DNA from: Microbacterium azadirachtae
GTDB taxonomy: Bacteria; Actinomycetota; Actinomycetes; Actinomycetales; Microbacteriaceae
Length of the DNA stretch: 64,000 bases
Direction of reading: 5' to 3'
NCBI RefSeq assembly: GCF_000956545.1
Contig: NZ_JYIT01000073.1
Span: forward strand, 28,290 to 92,289
Positions within the stretch are counted from its first letter, which is position 1; the number at the start of each line of letters is the position of its first letter. Shown one piece after another: positions 16,414-25,042 of the stretch. The position numbers and the translations under genes are program-made. A model generated the notes under the pieces. The model saw nothing but the letters and a program-made list of their open reading frames with translations. It had not been told where the DNA came from and ran no database searches.

Positions 16414-17454
16414 TCAGGCAGTCTCCGCCGCGTCCTCCGCGGGCGCGATGCGCACGAGCATCTTGCCCGTGTTCGCGCCGCGCATCATGTCGAGGAACGC
16501 GTCGACGGTGTTCTCGATCCCGTCGACGATCGTCTCGTCGTACGCGATCCTCCCCTCGGCGAACCAGGTCGCCATCTTCTCCTGGAACTCGGGCGCCAGG
16601 CCCAGGTACGCCGCGAGCGTGAAGCCCTTCAGGGTCAGGGCCCGCGTGATGATGTTGGCAAGGTTGTCCGGCCCCGGGGTGCGGTCGGTCGTGTTGTAGC
16701 CGGCGATCGCACCGCAGAGCGCCGCGCGGCCGCCGTCGTTGAACACGTCGAGCGCCGCCTCCAGATGATCCCCGCCGACGTTGTCGAAGAACACGTCGAT
16801 GCCCTCCGGAGCGGCGGCCGCGAGCTGCGCCCGCACGTCGCCGTCCTTGTAGTTGAAGGCCACGTCGTAGCCGTACTTCTCGGTCAGCAGCGCGACCTTC
16901 TCGGGAGTGCCCGCCGAGCCGATCACCCGGCCCGCGCCGAGGAGCTTGGCGATCTGGCCGACCGCCGTGCCCACCGCGCCGGCCGCACCGGAGACGAACA
17001 CGGTGTCGCCGGGCTTGAGCCCCGCGATCGCGGTGAGCCCGACGTACGCGGTGAGGCCGGTCATCCCGAGGATGTGCAGGCGCAGCGAGGACGAGAGGCC
17101 GGGCACCTCGGGGACGGCGCGGAAGGTCGATGCGTCGGCCTGCACCACGTCGGCCCAGCCGTGCTGGTGCAGCACGAGCGTGCCGACCGGGAGCTCGGGG
17201 GCCGCGGAGACGACCACCCGCCCGATCGCGCCGCCGGTGATCGTCTCGCCGAGGGCGAAGGGCGGCACATAGCTGCGGACGTCGTTCATGCGTCCCCGCA
17301 TGTACGGGTCCACGGAGACGAACTCGTTGCGCACGCGCACCTCGCCGGTTGCGGGGGCCTCGTAGACCACCTCCGCGGTCTGGAAGTCATCGGGCGTCGG
17401 CCAGCCGACCGGACGCTGGGCGAGCTGGATCTGGGTGCTCAGGGCAGTGGACAT
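16414..17454 (-). CDS. NADP-dependent oxidoreductase, zinc-free MDR family (leukotriene B4 dehydrogenase/CurA-like)
   Basis: A 346-residue medium-chain reductase that reduces activated double bonds such as enones with NADPH. It has the family's DPYMRGRM motif near residue 53, VFVSGAAGAVGTAVGQIAK as the Rossmann nucleotide-binding turn (AAGAVG), FFDNVGGDHLEAAL, and the C-terminal TIVDGIENTVDAFLDMMRG. Zinc ligands of alcohol dehydrogenases are absent. ATG 17454 follows AAGGAG. It is downstream of a DUF1304 gene on the same strand (50-base gap), both behind a TetR-type operator, which suggests a response to reactive or toxic organics. Confidence 0.93.
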   Translation of the reverse strand: MSTALSTQIQLAQRPVGWPTPDDFQTAEVVYEAPATGEVRVRNEFVSVDPYMRGRMNDVRSYVPPFALGETITGGAIGRVVVSAAPELPVGTLVLHQHGWADVVQADASTFRAVPEVPGLSSSLRLHILGMTGLTAYVGLTAIAGLKPGDTVFVSGAAGAVGTAVGQIAKLLGAGRVIGSAGTPEKVALLTEKYGYDVAFNYKDGDVRAQLAAAAPEGIDVFFDNVGGDHLEAALDVFNDGGRAALCGAIAGYNTTDRTPGPDNLANIITRALTLKGFTLAAYLGLAPEFQEKMATWFAEGRIAYDETIVDGIENTVDAFLDMMRGANTGKMLVRIAPAEDAAETA

Positions 17455-17504
17455 GGAACTCCTTCGTGAGGGGGATTCGGATGGGTCGGGAAGTGCGGGC
17501 GAGG

Positions 17505-17891
17505 TCAGAGCACGAGGCCGATCACGAGGAGGATCGCGGCCACCGCCGGGATCACGCCCTGCGTGAGGGCGGCGCCCCGCTTGTCCGGGCTGGACAGCAG
17601 GAGCACGAGCGCCGCGGCGGCCATCGACCCCACTCCGACGAACACGAGGGTGGCGCCGACGACCGGGGCGCCGACGGAGAAGAAGACGATGCCCGCGAAG
17701 ACCGCGATCGCGAGGAACAGGTTGTAGAACCCCTGGTTGAACGCCATCGGCTTCGTCGCCCGCGCCTCCTCCTCGCTCATGCCGAACGTCGCGCGCACCC
17801 GGGGCGTGGTCCACGCCACCGACTCCATGACGAAGATGTAGACGTGCACGAGCGCCGCGACTCCGGCGAAGATCAGACCTGCGACGACCAC
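17505..17891 (-). CDS. DUF1304 family membrane protein
   Basis: A 128-residue protein with four hydrophobic segments; MSEEEARATKPMAFNQGFYNLFLA after the first segment is typical of DUF1304. Function unknown; an integral inner-membrane protein. The GTG start at 17891 follows GAGGAG. It is first in a two-gene unit with the MDR reductase and lies immediately downstream of the 17915-17966 inverted repeat, so it is the likely main target of the divergent TetR regulator. Confidence 0.9.
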   Translation of the reverse strand: MVVAGLIFAGVAALVHVYIFVMESVAWTTPRVRATFGMSEEEARATKPMAFNQGFYNLFLAIAVFAGIVFFSVGAPVVGATLVFVGVGSMAAAALVLLLSSPDKRGAALTQGVIPAVAAILLVIGLVL

Positions 17892-17914
17892 GATGGGACT
17901 CCTCTGCGTGAAAC

Positions 17915-17966
17915 CTTTTCTGTAACGACCTGTCCAATATATACTGGATCAGTCATTACAGAAAAG
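17915..17966. promoter_or_regulatory. Extended inverted-repeat operator between TetR and DUF1304 genes
   Basis: CTTTTCTGTAA (17915-17925) and TTACAGAAAAG (17956-17966) are a perfect 11-base inverted repeat. Extending inwards, 22-base half-sites agree at 18 positions around the eight-base AT centre 17937-17944. This is much longer than one usual TetR site and probably binds two dimers. It covers both divergent promoters. Confidence 0.8.
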
Positions 17967-17973
17967 GGCGACC

Positions 17974-18576
17974 ATGGCACGCACGCAGAGCTTCGACCGC
18001 GACACCGTGGTGCGCGCGGCTCGCACGCTGTTCTGGACCGTCGGCTACGAGAGCGCGTCGATCCCCGAGCTCGAGACCGCGACCGGCCTCAGCCGCTCCA
18101 GCATCTACAACGCGTTCGGCTCCAAGCGCGGCCTGTTCGACGCCGCCGTGCAGAGCTACCTCGATGAGGTCGTCCGTCCGCGGCTGCGCCCCCTGACCGG
18201 CGAGACCGTCGCACCGGGCGCGATCATCGACTATCTGGAGGGTCTGCGCGACGCGTTCGGCACCCTGACCTCGATGCCCGCATCGCACGGCTGCCTGCTC
18301 GTGAACGCGGCGGGTGCGCCGATCGCGCAGGATCCGAAGGTCGCGCAGGTGATCGCCGACTATCGTGCGGAGCTCCGCGACGCCTTCGACCGCGGGGTGC
18401 GCGCGCTTGCGCCCCACCTCGACGTCGCGGATCGCGAACGCCGGGTCACCGCGATCACGAGCAGCGTCGTCGCCGCGTTCGCGCTCGCGCGGATCGACCC
18501 CGCCGAGGCGGCGCGCGGCATCGCGTCGGCGATCGAGCTGGTCGCGCTCGAGACCGGGGCGGCTGCGCGCAGCTGA
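17974..18576 (+). CDS. TetR/AcrR family transcriptional regulator
   Basis: A 200-residue repressor. The N-terminal helix-turn-helix is DTVVRAARTLFWTVGYESASIPELETATGLSRSSIYNAFGSKRGLF in pattern (residues about 8-55), with SIYNAFGSK as the recognition helix and turn. The C-terminal part (TSMPASHGCLLVNAAGAP) is of the TetR_C_16-like kind. ATG 17974 lies eight bases after the operator repeat, so it is almost certainly autoregulated and also represses the divergent DUF1304/MDR-reductase operon. The ligand is unknown but may be an electrophile handled by the reductase. Confidence 0.92.
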   Translation: MARTQSFDRDTVVRAARTLFWTVGYESASIPELETATGLSRSSIYNAFGSKRGLFDAAVQSYLDEVVRPRLRPLTGETVAPGAIIDYLEGLRDAFGTLTSMPASHGCLLVNAAGAPIAQDPKVAQVIADYRAELRDAFDRGVRALAPHLDVADRERRVTAITSSVVAAFALARIDPAEAARGIASAIELVALETGAAARS

Positions 18577-18638
18577 CCGCGGCGTCGGTGCGCTCCACTG
18601 CGGTCAGGTCGACCACGACCGCCCGCAGCGCACCCGGA

Positions 18639-18794
18639 TCAGATCCGGTCGAGCCCTTCCTTGCGGCGCTCGTCCTGCGATCCCTCGTCGTCGACGCCGC
18701 CCGTCTCGTCGAACGCCTCGTCGCGGTGGTGCTGCCGGCGCTCCTCCTGCTCCTGCCGGTCCTCGCGCAGCTCGTCGTTCTTGTCGTGACCCAT
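18639..18794 (-). CDS. Small highly charged protein, 51 residues
   Basis: A short minus-strand frame, ATG 18794 to TGA 18639, with GAGGAGGACGAG directly before the start. The product is almost entirely Asp, Glu, Arg, Gln and His (it begins MGHDKNDELREDRQEQEERR and ends QDERRKEGLDRI) with no hydrophobic core, so it is probably disordered or a single helix in the middle. Codon third positions are G/C as in neighbouring genes. Function is unknown. It stands alone between a TetR gene and a DUF4328 gene transcribed the other way. Confidence 0.65.
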   Translation of the reverse strand: MGHDKNDELREDRQEQEERRQHHRDEAFDETGGVDDEGSQDERRKEGLDRI

Positions 18795-18964
18795 CTCGTC
18801 CTCCTCGTCCGCGCGCGTGACTCGCGCTCAGGGACAGGATCCTCCACCCGCCCCGGATCCGCACGGGTTTCTGTGCCGGCGACAACCAGGACGAGCCCGT
18901 GCGCCATCGCCCGACTGCTATGTTCGGCACAGCATCACCACCGGCGCCGATTTCGAGGACTTCC

Positions 18965-19930
18965 ATGAGCGATCCCCAGCCCCCCGCCCCTCAGCCCGAG
19001 CCCGCGCACGGTGCCGCCGCCTTCCCGCCGCCTCCGCCGTCTGGCGCGCCCGCGCAGCCGGTCCAGCCGGCCCCTCCGGCGCAGGCCCCGCAGTACGGCG
19101 AGTACGCACCGCCCGCACAGGCCGCGCCTCCGGTTCCGCCGTACGGGCAGCCGCCGCAGCCGGTTCAGGCCCCGCAGTTCGGCGAGTACGCGCCGCCGGC
19201 GCAGGTCGCGCCTCCGGTTCCGCCGTACGGGCAGTACGGCGCGCCCACGCCTCCGGTTCCGCCCGCTCCGGGGTACGTGCAGCCGGGAGCGCCCTCGGCG
19301 TACCCCGGCGCCTGGACCGCCGCGCCCGCCGCGGTGCGTCCCCTCCGCGGCGTCGGCGCGACCGCTCGCTGGCTGATGCTCGTCTACGCAGCGTTCTCCC
19401 TGATCACGATCGCCGTCGACGCCTGGGGCATCGGCGCACTCACCGCGTACGACCAGGGGTCCGCGGGCATCGAGGCGCTCAACGCCTACGACGCCGTCTC
19501 GATCCCTCTCTCCATCGTCGCGCTGATCGTGCTCCTCGCCGCAGCCGTCTTCTGGGTGGTCTGGCAGTACCGGGCCGCAGCCTCGCTGCCGGCGGGATCC
19601 CTTCGCCGCTCCCCCGGCTGGCACGTCGGATCGTGGTTCATCCCGATCGTGTCGCTCTTCTTCCCGTTCCAGAACGTGTCCGACCTGGCCCGCGCCTCGC
19701 AGGCACGGCTGACTCCCGGAATCCGCGGCGCCTGGTGGGCGCTGTGGATCTCGGCGAACTTCGTGAGCGCGGGCGCCAGCCGGCTGATGACATCGGCCGA
19801 CTCGACCGCAGCGCTCAGCGGAGCGCTCGGAGCCGCGATCCTCGGCGAGGTGCTCGTGATCGGCGCGGCCGTGCTCGGCGGGATCGTCGTCTCCCGCATC
19901 ACCGACGCGATCGATCCCGCGCGCCGCTGA
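18965..19930 (+). CDS. DUF4328 membrane protein with proline-rich N-terminus
   Basis: A 321-residue protein. The first 120 residues are Pro/Ala/Gln-rich and contain two near-identical tandem units around EYAPPAQAAPPVPPYGQ and EYAPPAQVAPPVPPYGQ. Residues about 130-320 hold hydrophobic segments and the DUF4328 signature (FWVVWQYRAAASL, SPGWHVGSWFIPIVSLFFPF). DUF4328 is an actinobacterial membrane domain of unknown role. ATG 18965 is preferred over an upstream ATG since GAGGAC precedes it and the product then begins MSDPQPPAPQ, typical of such proteins. A TATGTT box upstream (about 18917) could be the -10. Confidence 0.85.
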   Translation: MSDPQPPAPQPEPAHGAAAFPPPPPSGAPAQPVQPAPPAQAPQYGEYAPPAQAAPPVPPYGQPPQPVQAPQFGEYAPPAQVAPPVPPYGQYGAPTPPVPPAPGYVQPGAPSAYPGAWTAAPAAVRPLRGVGATARWLMLVYAAFSLITIAVDAWGIGALTAYDQGSAGIEALNAYDAVSIPLSIVALIVLLAAAVFWVVWQYRAAASLPAGSLRRSPGWHVGSWFIPIVSLFFPFQNVSDLARASQARLTPGIRGAWWALWISANFVSAGASRLMTSADSTAALSGALGAAILGEVLVIGAAVLGGIVVSRITDAIDPARR

Positions 19931-20075
19931 CCCGCGGACCTCGCCGCTGCGACGCACGTCCGGCATCCCAGTCAGGCGTCACACGTCCGGCGCCGTCGGA
20001 TCCCACCCGGATCCGGCTCGACTAGTGCCCGATGCCGAGATGCGCAAGCCCGTGGGACTCCGGGCGGCGAGCACG

Positions 20076-20081
20076 TAGCGT
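20076..20081 (+). promoter_or_regulatory. -10 box of the dps gene
   Basis: TAGCGT at 20076-20081, about 60 bases before the dps start codon, matches the -10 hexamer found before at least six other genes in this window. Confidence 0.45.
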
Positions 20082-20140
20082 GCGCAGGGTCAGCGCAGGC
20101 GGATCCGTCCGCCTGCGGATCCCGTCGAAGAAGGAGTCCC

Positions 20141-20683
20141 ATGAACGCCCAGGCGACGACAACCCCGAAGAACCGCCGCAAGCCCTCCCGCGGAGCCGCG
20201 CGCACCGCGGAGGAGAACGCCGAGAAGGGCTTCGCCGCATCCCAGAAGCTGAGCGACAGCATGCAGCGGGTGCTGGTCGACCTCATCGAGCTCTCGCTGC
20301 AGGGCAAGCAGGTGCACTGGAACGTGGTCGGCACGAACTTCCGCGACACGCACCTCCAGCTGGACGAGATCATCGAGGCCAGCCGGCTGTTCGCCGATAC
20401 GGTGGCCGAGCGGATGCGCGCCCTCCACGCGCTCCCCGACGGCCGCAGCGACGTGGTCGCGGAGACCACGACGCTGCCCGAGTGCCCGCACGGCGAGATC
20501 GCGACCCGCGACGCGATCGATCTCATGACCGAGCGCCTCGACGGCGTCGCCGCCACCTGCCGCGAGGTGCACGACCAGGTGGACGAGGAGGATCCCACCA
20601 CCGCCGACATCCTGCACACGATCCTCGAGCGGATCGAGCAGCTCTCCTGGATGGTCAGCGCGGAGAACCGCACCCCGAAGTGA
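20141..20683 (+). CDS. dps: Dps family DNA-protecting ferritin-like protein
   Basis: A 180-residue protein: a basic Lys/Arg/Ala tail of about 25 residues (TPKNRRKPSRGAAR) followed by the four-helix ferritin fold. Ferroxidase ligands appear in KQVHWNVVG (His) and HLQLDEIIE (Asp, Glu). Dps dodecamers oxidise and store iron and, through such basic tails, bind DNA in starvation or oxidative stress. The ATG follows AAGGAG. The length is slightly above the classical 160-170 because of the tail. It converges on the MFS gene 16 bases downstream. Confidence 0.93.
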   Translation: MNAQATTTPKNRRKPSRGAARTAEENAEKGFAASQKLSDSMQRVLVDLIELSLQGKQVHWNVVGTNFRDTHLQLDEIIEASRLFADTVAERMRALHALPDGRSDVVAETTTLPECPHGEIATRDAIDLMTERLDGVAATCREVHDQVDEEDPTTADILHTILERIEQLSWMVSAENRTPK

Positions 20684-20699
20684 CAGGGGGCGGCTGCGT

Positions 20700-21911
20700 T
20701 CAGCGACGCGTCATCCGCGCTCCCGACACCACGACGAGCAAGCCGGCGAGGGCGCTGAGACCGATGAGCACCGTGACCGGCGACCAGATGCTCAGTGCAC
20801 CGGCCGCGAGCAGCGGGGGCAGCGTCATGCCGGCGTAGGCGATCAGGAAGATGGCGGCGAGCGCCTCGCCCCGTCGTTCGGGCATGGCCGCCGACGCCGC
20901 GGTGGTCAGCGCGTTGCGGAACAGGATCCCGATGCCGGCGCCCGTGGTCCCCGCTCCGATCAGGAAGAACGACAGGGACGTCAGCACGGCGCCCGCTGCC
21001 ACTGCGGCGAGGCCCAGCACCGCGAGGACGATCGCGAGGAGCAGCTGCGCGCGCGCCGGCACCGTCGTGGTGAGGATCTGCGCCGCCGCGGCGGCCATGA
21101 AGAGGATGAACGGCGCCACGCCCACCAGCAGCGGCGAGTGCACGCCGAGCACCCGCCCGAGGAACGTCGACGAGAGTCCCATGAAGGTGCCGAAGACGGC
21201 GAAGGCGCCGAAGGCCGCCGCGGCCGCCGACCAGAAGGCCGACCGACCCGCCGCCGGGACGGCCACCCGCTGCGGCCGGTACGCGGGCCGCTCCTCGCGC
21301 CGCTCGACGGTCTCCGGCACGAAGGCCACGACGACCGCCTCCACGGCGAGGAGGACGGCGAAGATCGCGTAGGGCGTCACGAGCGGGCGCGCCGCCCAGG
21401 TGGCGACCACTCCGCCCACGAGGGGACCGAGCGAGATCCCGCCGAGGTTCGCGAAGGTCGACACGAGGGCCGAGCGCCCCGCAGGGCGGCCGGCGGCGGC
21501 ACCGAGCTCGGAGAGGTGCGCCGTCGCGGTCGCGGTCAGGATGCCGACACCGAGCCCGCAGACGAAGCGGGCGATGATGAGGCCGGTCACGTCGGTCCAC
21601 ACGAGGAAGAGGACGGCGGAGAGCACGTTGATCAGCAGCGAGCCGAGGATCACGCGCCGGCGGCCGAGCCAGTCGGAGACGTGTCCCGCCAGGTACAGGC
21701 TCACCATCACGCCGACCGCGTAGGACACGAAGATCACCGTGAGGACGATCGTCGGGAAGCCGTCGCGCTGCTGGTAGATCGCGTAGAGCGGGGTGGGGAT
21801 CGCGCAGAACGCCATCTGGGTCAGGAACGCGACGGCGATGATCCAGAAGCCGGCGTGGTGCGGGAGGCGCCGGGCGGAGGGAAGGGCGAGGGATGCTGTC
21901 GTGGTGGTCAC
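20700..21911 (-). CDS. MFS transporter (DHA1-like exporter)
   Basis: A 12-segment major facilitator of about 403 residues. The A-motif between segments 2 and 3 is AGHVSDWLGRRRVIL; RFVCGLGVGILTATATAHLSELG marks segment 4. The GTG at 21911 (MTTTTASLALPS...) is chosen; TTG 21947 or ATG 21938 would add up to 12 residues, but neither has a ribosome site. Substrate unknown; the family mostly exports drugs or metabolites. It is divergent from a LysR regulator that probably controls it. Confidence 0.85.
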   Translation of the reverse strand: MTTTTASLALPSARRLPHHAGFWIIAVAFLTQMAFCAIPTPLYAIYQQRDGFPTIVLTVIFVSYAVGVMVSLYLAGHVSDWLGRRRVILGSLLINVLSAVLFLVWTDVTGLIIARFVCGLGVGILTATATAHLSELGAAAGRPAGRSALVSTFANLGGISLGPLVGGVVATWAARPLVTPYAIFAVLLAVEAVVVAFVPETVERREERPAYRPQRVAVPAAGRSAFWSAAAAAFGAFAVFGTFMGLSSTFLGRVLGVHSPLLVGVAPFILFMAAAAAQILTTTVPARAQLLLAIVLAVLGLAAVAAGAVLTSLSFFLIGAGTTGAGIGILFRNALTTAASAAMPERRGEALAAIFLIAYAGMTLPPLLAAGALSIWSPVTVLIGLSALAGLLVVVSGARMTRR

Positions 21912-21947
21912 GGCTCCATGCTCGCCGCCCGACGTCATCGAGTCCAA

Positions 21948-21997
21948 CGGTTATCATTGATCACTGCCATCGTTCTCATCGATGACTAGGAGCCTGC
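21948..21997. promoter_or_regulatory. LysR-type binding region
   Basis: The short region between the MFS and LysR genes holds ATCATTGAT (21953-21961) and the perfect palindrome TCATCGATGA (21976-21985), about 23 bases apart. This is a typical arrangement for LysR activator and repressor half-sites in divergent promoters. Confidence 0.5.
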
Positions 21998-22870
21998 ATG
22001 GACACCCGTCAAGCCGAGTACGCGATCGCCGTCGCCGAGGAGCTGAGCTTCACCCGGGCCGCGCAGCGCGTGTTCGCCGGCCAGTCGACCGTCTCCGCCG
22101 GCGTGCGCGCGCTCGAGAAGGAGCTGGGCGCCGCCCTGTTCGAGCGCGATCAGCGCGGCGTGCGGATCACCGCGGCCGGAGAGGCCGTCCTTCCCGTCCT
22201 GCGTGAGCTCGCCGACGCCGAGGCGCGCGCCAAGGCCGCGGCGGATCCGCGAGGCGAGCTGCGGGGGCTCCTGCGCATGGGCATGTTCACGAGCATCAGC
22301 TCCATGGCCGTCCCGCGCGTCATCGGGGCCTTCCATCGCGCGAACCCCCTCGTCGAGCTCCGCCTGCGCGGCACGTCCGGCGGATCCGGCGAGCTCGTGG
22401 AGTCGGTGCGCCGCGGCCGGGTGGATCTGAGCCTGTTCGGCCTGCCTGCATCGGCGGCGTCCGGCCTGGCCGTGCACCGGCTCGCGACCACGCCGTACCG
22501 CGTCGTCCTCTCCGAGGACCACCCGCTCGCGCAGCGGACGGAGATCGAGGTGGCCGAGATCGCCGCGGAGCACTTCGTCGACACACCGGTCGGCTTCGGC
22601 AATCGCGACGTCCTCGACTCCGCCCTCGCCGCACGCGGCATCGTCCGCGACATCCGCGCCGAGGTGACGGAGACGAGCGCGATCCCGGTGTTCGTCGCCA
22701 CGGGCCTCGGGATCGCGATCCTCCCCGAACTGATCATCACGCCCGTCGACGGCGTCGTCACCGTGGCCCTCGCCGAGCCGATCGAGTGGGATCTCAGCAT
22801 CATCAGCCCCCGCTCTCCGAGCGCCCCGGCCGCGGCGCTGATCGAGGAGTTCCTGGCCGCCTATCGCTGA
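21998..22870 (+). CDS. LysR family transcriptional regulator
   Basis: A 290-residue regulator. The N-terminal winged helix (AEELSFTRAAQRVFAGQSTVSAGVRALEKELG pattern, residues about 10-45) is followed by a type 2 periplasmic-binding-like effector domain (GMFTSISSMAVPRVIGAFHRANP, then RGRVDLSLFGLP). ATG 21998 follows AGGAG. It is divergent from the MFS exporter and is presumably its regulator; the inducer is unknown. Confidence 0.94.
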   Translation: MDTRQAEYAIAVAEELSFTRAAQRVFAGQSTVSAGVRALEKELGAALFERDQRGVRITAAGEAVLPVLRELADAEARAKAAADPRGELRGLLRMGMFTSISSMAVPRVIGAFHRANPLVELRLRGTSGGSGELVESVRRGRVDLSLFGLPASAASGLAVHRLATTPYRVVLSEDHPLAQRTEIEVAEIAAEHFVDTPVGFGNRDVLDSALAARGIVRDIRAEVTETSAIPVFVATGLGIAILPELIITPVDGVVTVALAEPIEWDLSIISPRSPSAPAAALIEEFLAAYR

Positions 22871-22912
22871 GGGGCCGGCGATCCGTGCCGGACGGGTCGA
22901 CGTCCCATCCCG

Positions 22913-24946
22913 TCAGGCGGCGGCGCGGAGTGCTCTGAACACCTGGGTCAGCCGCAGCGTGGGCGCATAGGTGCGCAGCAGTGCGGGCCCGATCCGGGTC
23001 AGTAGCAGCGGCTGCGGATAGCTCATCCAGAGCGGTTCGTGCCGGGCGCCGAACTTGGCCTTGAAGCGTTCGAGCGAGGCGAATCCGTAGCTGGGCTCCA
23101 GCATCTGCGACATCCGGCGGGCCAGCCAGCCGGACTGCCGACCCTCGTGCGGCGCCAGCGGCGTCCCGGAGAGGCCGATCGTCTGCAGACCGTCCTCCGA
23201 CGCCTGTCGCACGGCAGAGACGATGGTGAACTCCATCGCGCCCGGCATCGCCCGGCGGTCGCGCCGCATGACGTCGAGGGTCCACCCGACGATCCGGCCA
23301 TCACGCCGAAGAGGAAGCCAGCTCGTCACGACCTGGACGCGGCCGTCCGCACCGATCGCCAGCATCAGGCGCACGTCGGGGTCGGTCAGCTCCGCGAGGC
23401 CGCCGAGTGTGAAGCCCATCTCCGGGAGACGCTTGTCGTCGGCCCAGGCGGAGCAGAGCGCGTCGACCTGCGCGCGCACCGCGGGTGCCGTCTCGGCGTA
23501 GCGGGTCCACACCGCAGAGAGACCTTCGCGATCGGCACGGTTGACGGCCGTGCGGAGATCCTGACGGCGTCGCCCGCTGAGCGTGAAGCCGTCCACGTCG
23601 ATCACGGCGTCCGTGCCCACCGGGATGCGCGCCCAGCCGACCTCCTGGAGAGCCGACGCCGCCTCGTCATGGATGCTGTAGAACACCGGCGTCCAGCCGC
23701 GCGATTCGCAGAACTCAGCGAAGGTGGGCAGGGCGAAACGCGGATCCTCGGAGATCGGATCTCCGACGGTGAAGGCGATCCCGTCGCGCACACGGTAGGC
23801 GACAGCCGAACCGTCCTCGCCGAACCACAGGGAGTTGCCTGCCCAGGTGGCCATGTGCGCGAACGTGGAGTCGCCCGACGCCTTGAGGGCCACATGCAGC
23901 TGCTGACGGTCCGCCGCGGTCGCGACCGGAGCCGGCCGGCGGATGACCTTTCGTGCCCCCAGGGCGAGGATCAACGCAGCCAGTGCCGGCAGGCCGCCGG
24001 AAAGCAGGAGGATGACCTGCCATTCGGTCTCCGCACCGGTGAGCCCCTGCCACACGATCCCGCCCTCGACGATCGGGCGCACGATCAGTTCGACGAGGGA
24101 GACGGCCGCGACCCCGGCGAGAGCGATCCCGCCCACGACGATGCCGAGGATACGACCCCGCATGATCAGCACGGCGCTCACGACGAGCAGAGCCGATGCG
24201 ACCGGCGCGGCGATCGGATCGATGACGGCACCCGCCCAGGCCAGCACGCCTGTGGCGTTCGGCACGACCGATCCCAGCGCGAGCCCGCTCGCAATGACCA
24301 CCAGGGCCGAGGCCACCGCACTGCGCCAACGCGTCTGCGCACTCGGCCTCCAGTCCGTACCGGGGCGCGCAGGCCGGCCGATGGTCGCCGCCACGGCGGC
24401 CGCGAGCACCGCGAACATCCGCGCCACGTCGGATGCGTGGCCGCTCATGAGCAGCAGGACGACGACGCCCGTTCCGACGACCCATCGCAGCGTCCAGCGC
24501 GTGGCCGGACGGAGCCGACTGGAGACGGCCATCAGGAGGGCGGCGCTGGTGACCGACGGTGTCCACGCCTGGTAGCGCAGCGCCTCCTGGGACATCGGCT
24601 CTCCGAATGCTGCGGCCGCCGACAGGAGGCTCCAGGCGGCGGCGACACCGGCGGCGGTCGCGGACGCACCGACGCTGAACGCCCACCTGCTGCTCACCGA
24701 ACGCTCCGCCACCCCGACGGCGACGATGAGGAGGATCCACGAGAGGAAGCTGAAGTGCACGCCGGCGAGTTCCGCTTCGCTCGCCCACGCGGCTCGGGCG
24801 ATGCCGGCGCCCACCGCCGCGGCGGCGAGCGCCAGCGCCAGCGGATACCGCAGGGAGTTCCGGGCGAGGCGGGGCAGAACACGGTGCATGACTCCAGTCC
24901 AGCCGTTCCTCCGTCCCGCGTCGTCATCCGACCGGCGTAACCGCAT
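22913..24946 (-). CDS. MprF-like membrane protein with C-terminal DUF2156 aminoacyl-lipid synthase domain
   Basis: About 677 residues. The first half has many hydrophobic segments; the second (from about residue 330) is the DUF2156/LPG_synthase_C GNAT-like domain: FAHMATWAGNSLWF, YRVRDGIAFTVGDPISED, GWTPVFYSIHDEA, DLRTAVNRADREGL, GRIVGWTLDVMRRDRRAMPG, and EPSYGFASLERFKAKFGARHEPLW. Such enzymes transfer an amino acid from aminoacyl-tRNA to phosphatidylglycerol, making the membrane less anionic and giving peptide resistance. The LysRS domain of LysX is absent. The start is uncertain (ATG 24946, GTG 24973 or ATG 24889). It is divergent from a two-component system that may control it. Confidence 0.85.
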   Translation of the reverse strand: MRLRRSDDDAGRRNGWTGVMHRVLPRLARNSLRYPLALALAAAAVGAGIARAAWASEAELAGVHFSFLSWILLIVAVGVAERSVSSRWAFSVGASATAAGVAAAWSLLSAAAAFGEPMSQEALRYQAWTPSVTSAALLMAVSSRLRPATRWTLRWVVGTGVVVLLLMSGHASDVARMFAVLAAAVAATIGRPARPGTDWRPSAQTRWRSAVASALVVIASGLALGSVVPNATGVLAWAGAVIDPIAAPVASALLVVSAVLIMRGRILGIVVGGIALAGVAAVSLVELIVRPIVEGGIVWQGLTGAETEWQVILLLSGGLPALAALILALGARKVIRRPAPVATAADRQQLHVALKASGDSTFAHMATWAGNSLWFGEDGSAVAYRVRDGIAFTVGDPISEDPRFALPTFAEFCESRGWTPVFYSIHDEAASALQEVGWARIPVGTDAVIDVDGFTLSGRRRQDLRTAVNRADREGLSAVWTRYAETAPAVRAQVDALCSAWADDKRLPEMGFTLGGLAELTDPDVRLMLAIGADGRVQVVTSWLPLRRDGRIVGWTLDVMRRDRRAMPGAMEFTIVSAVRQASEDGLQTIGLSGTPLAPHEGRQSGWLARRMSQMLEPSYGFASLERFKAKFGARHEPLWMSYPQPLLLTRIGPALLRTYAPTLRLTQVFRALRAAA

Positions 24947-25012
24947 CCGTCGATCGGCGGGGATCGGGTCCACCGGACGGCGGTGATGGATCCTCGATGC
25001 GCGTCTTTGCCC

Positions 25013-25018
25013 TAGCGT
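25013..25018 (+). promoter_or_regulatory. -10 box of the two-component operon
   Basis: TAGCGT at 25013-25018 stands 24 bases before the start codon of the response regulator; the SD-like GGGGAGGAG lies between. Confidence 0.5.
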
Positions 25019-25042
25019 GTGCGGGGAGGAGAAGAGGAACCC

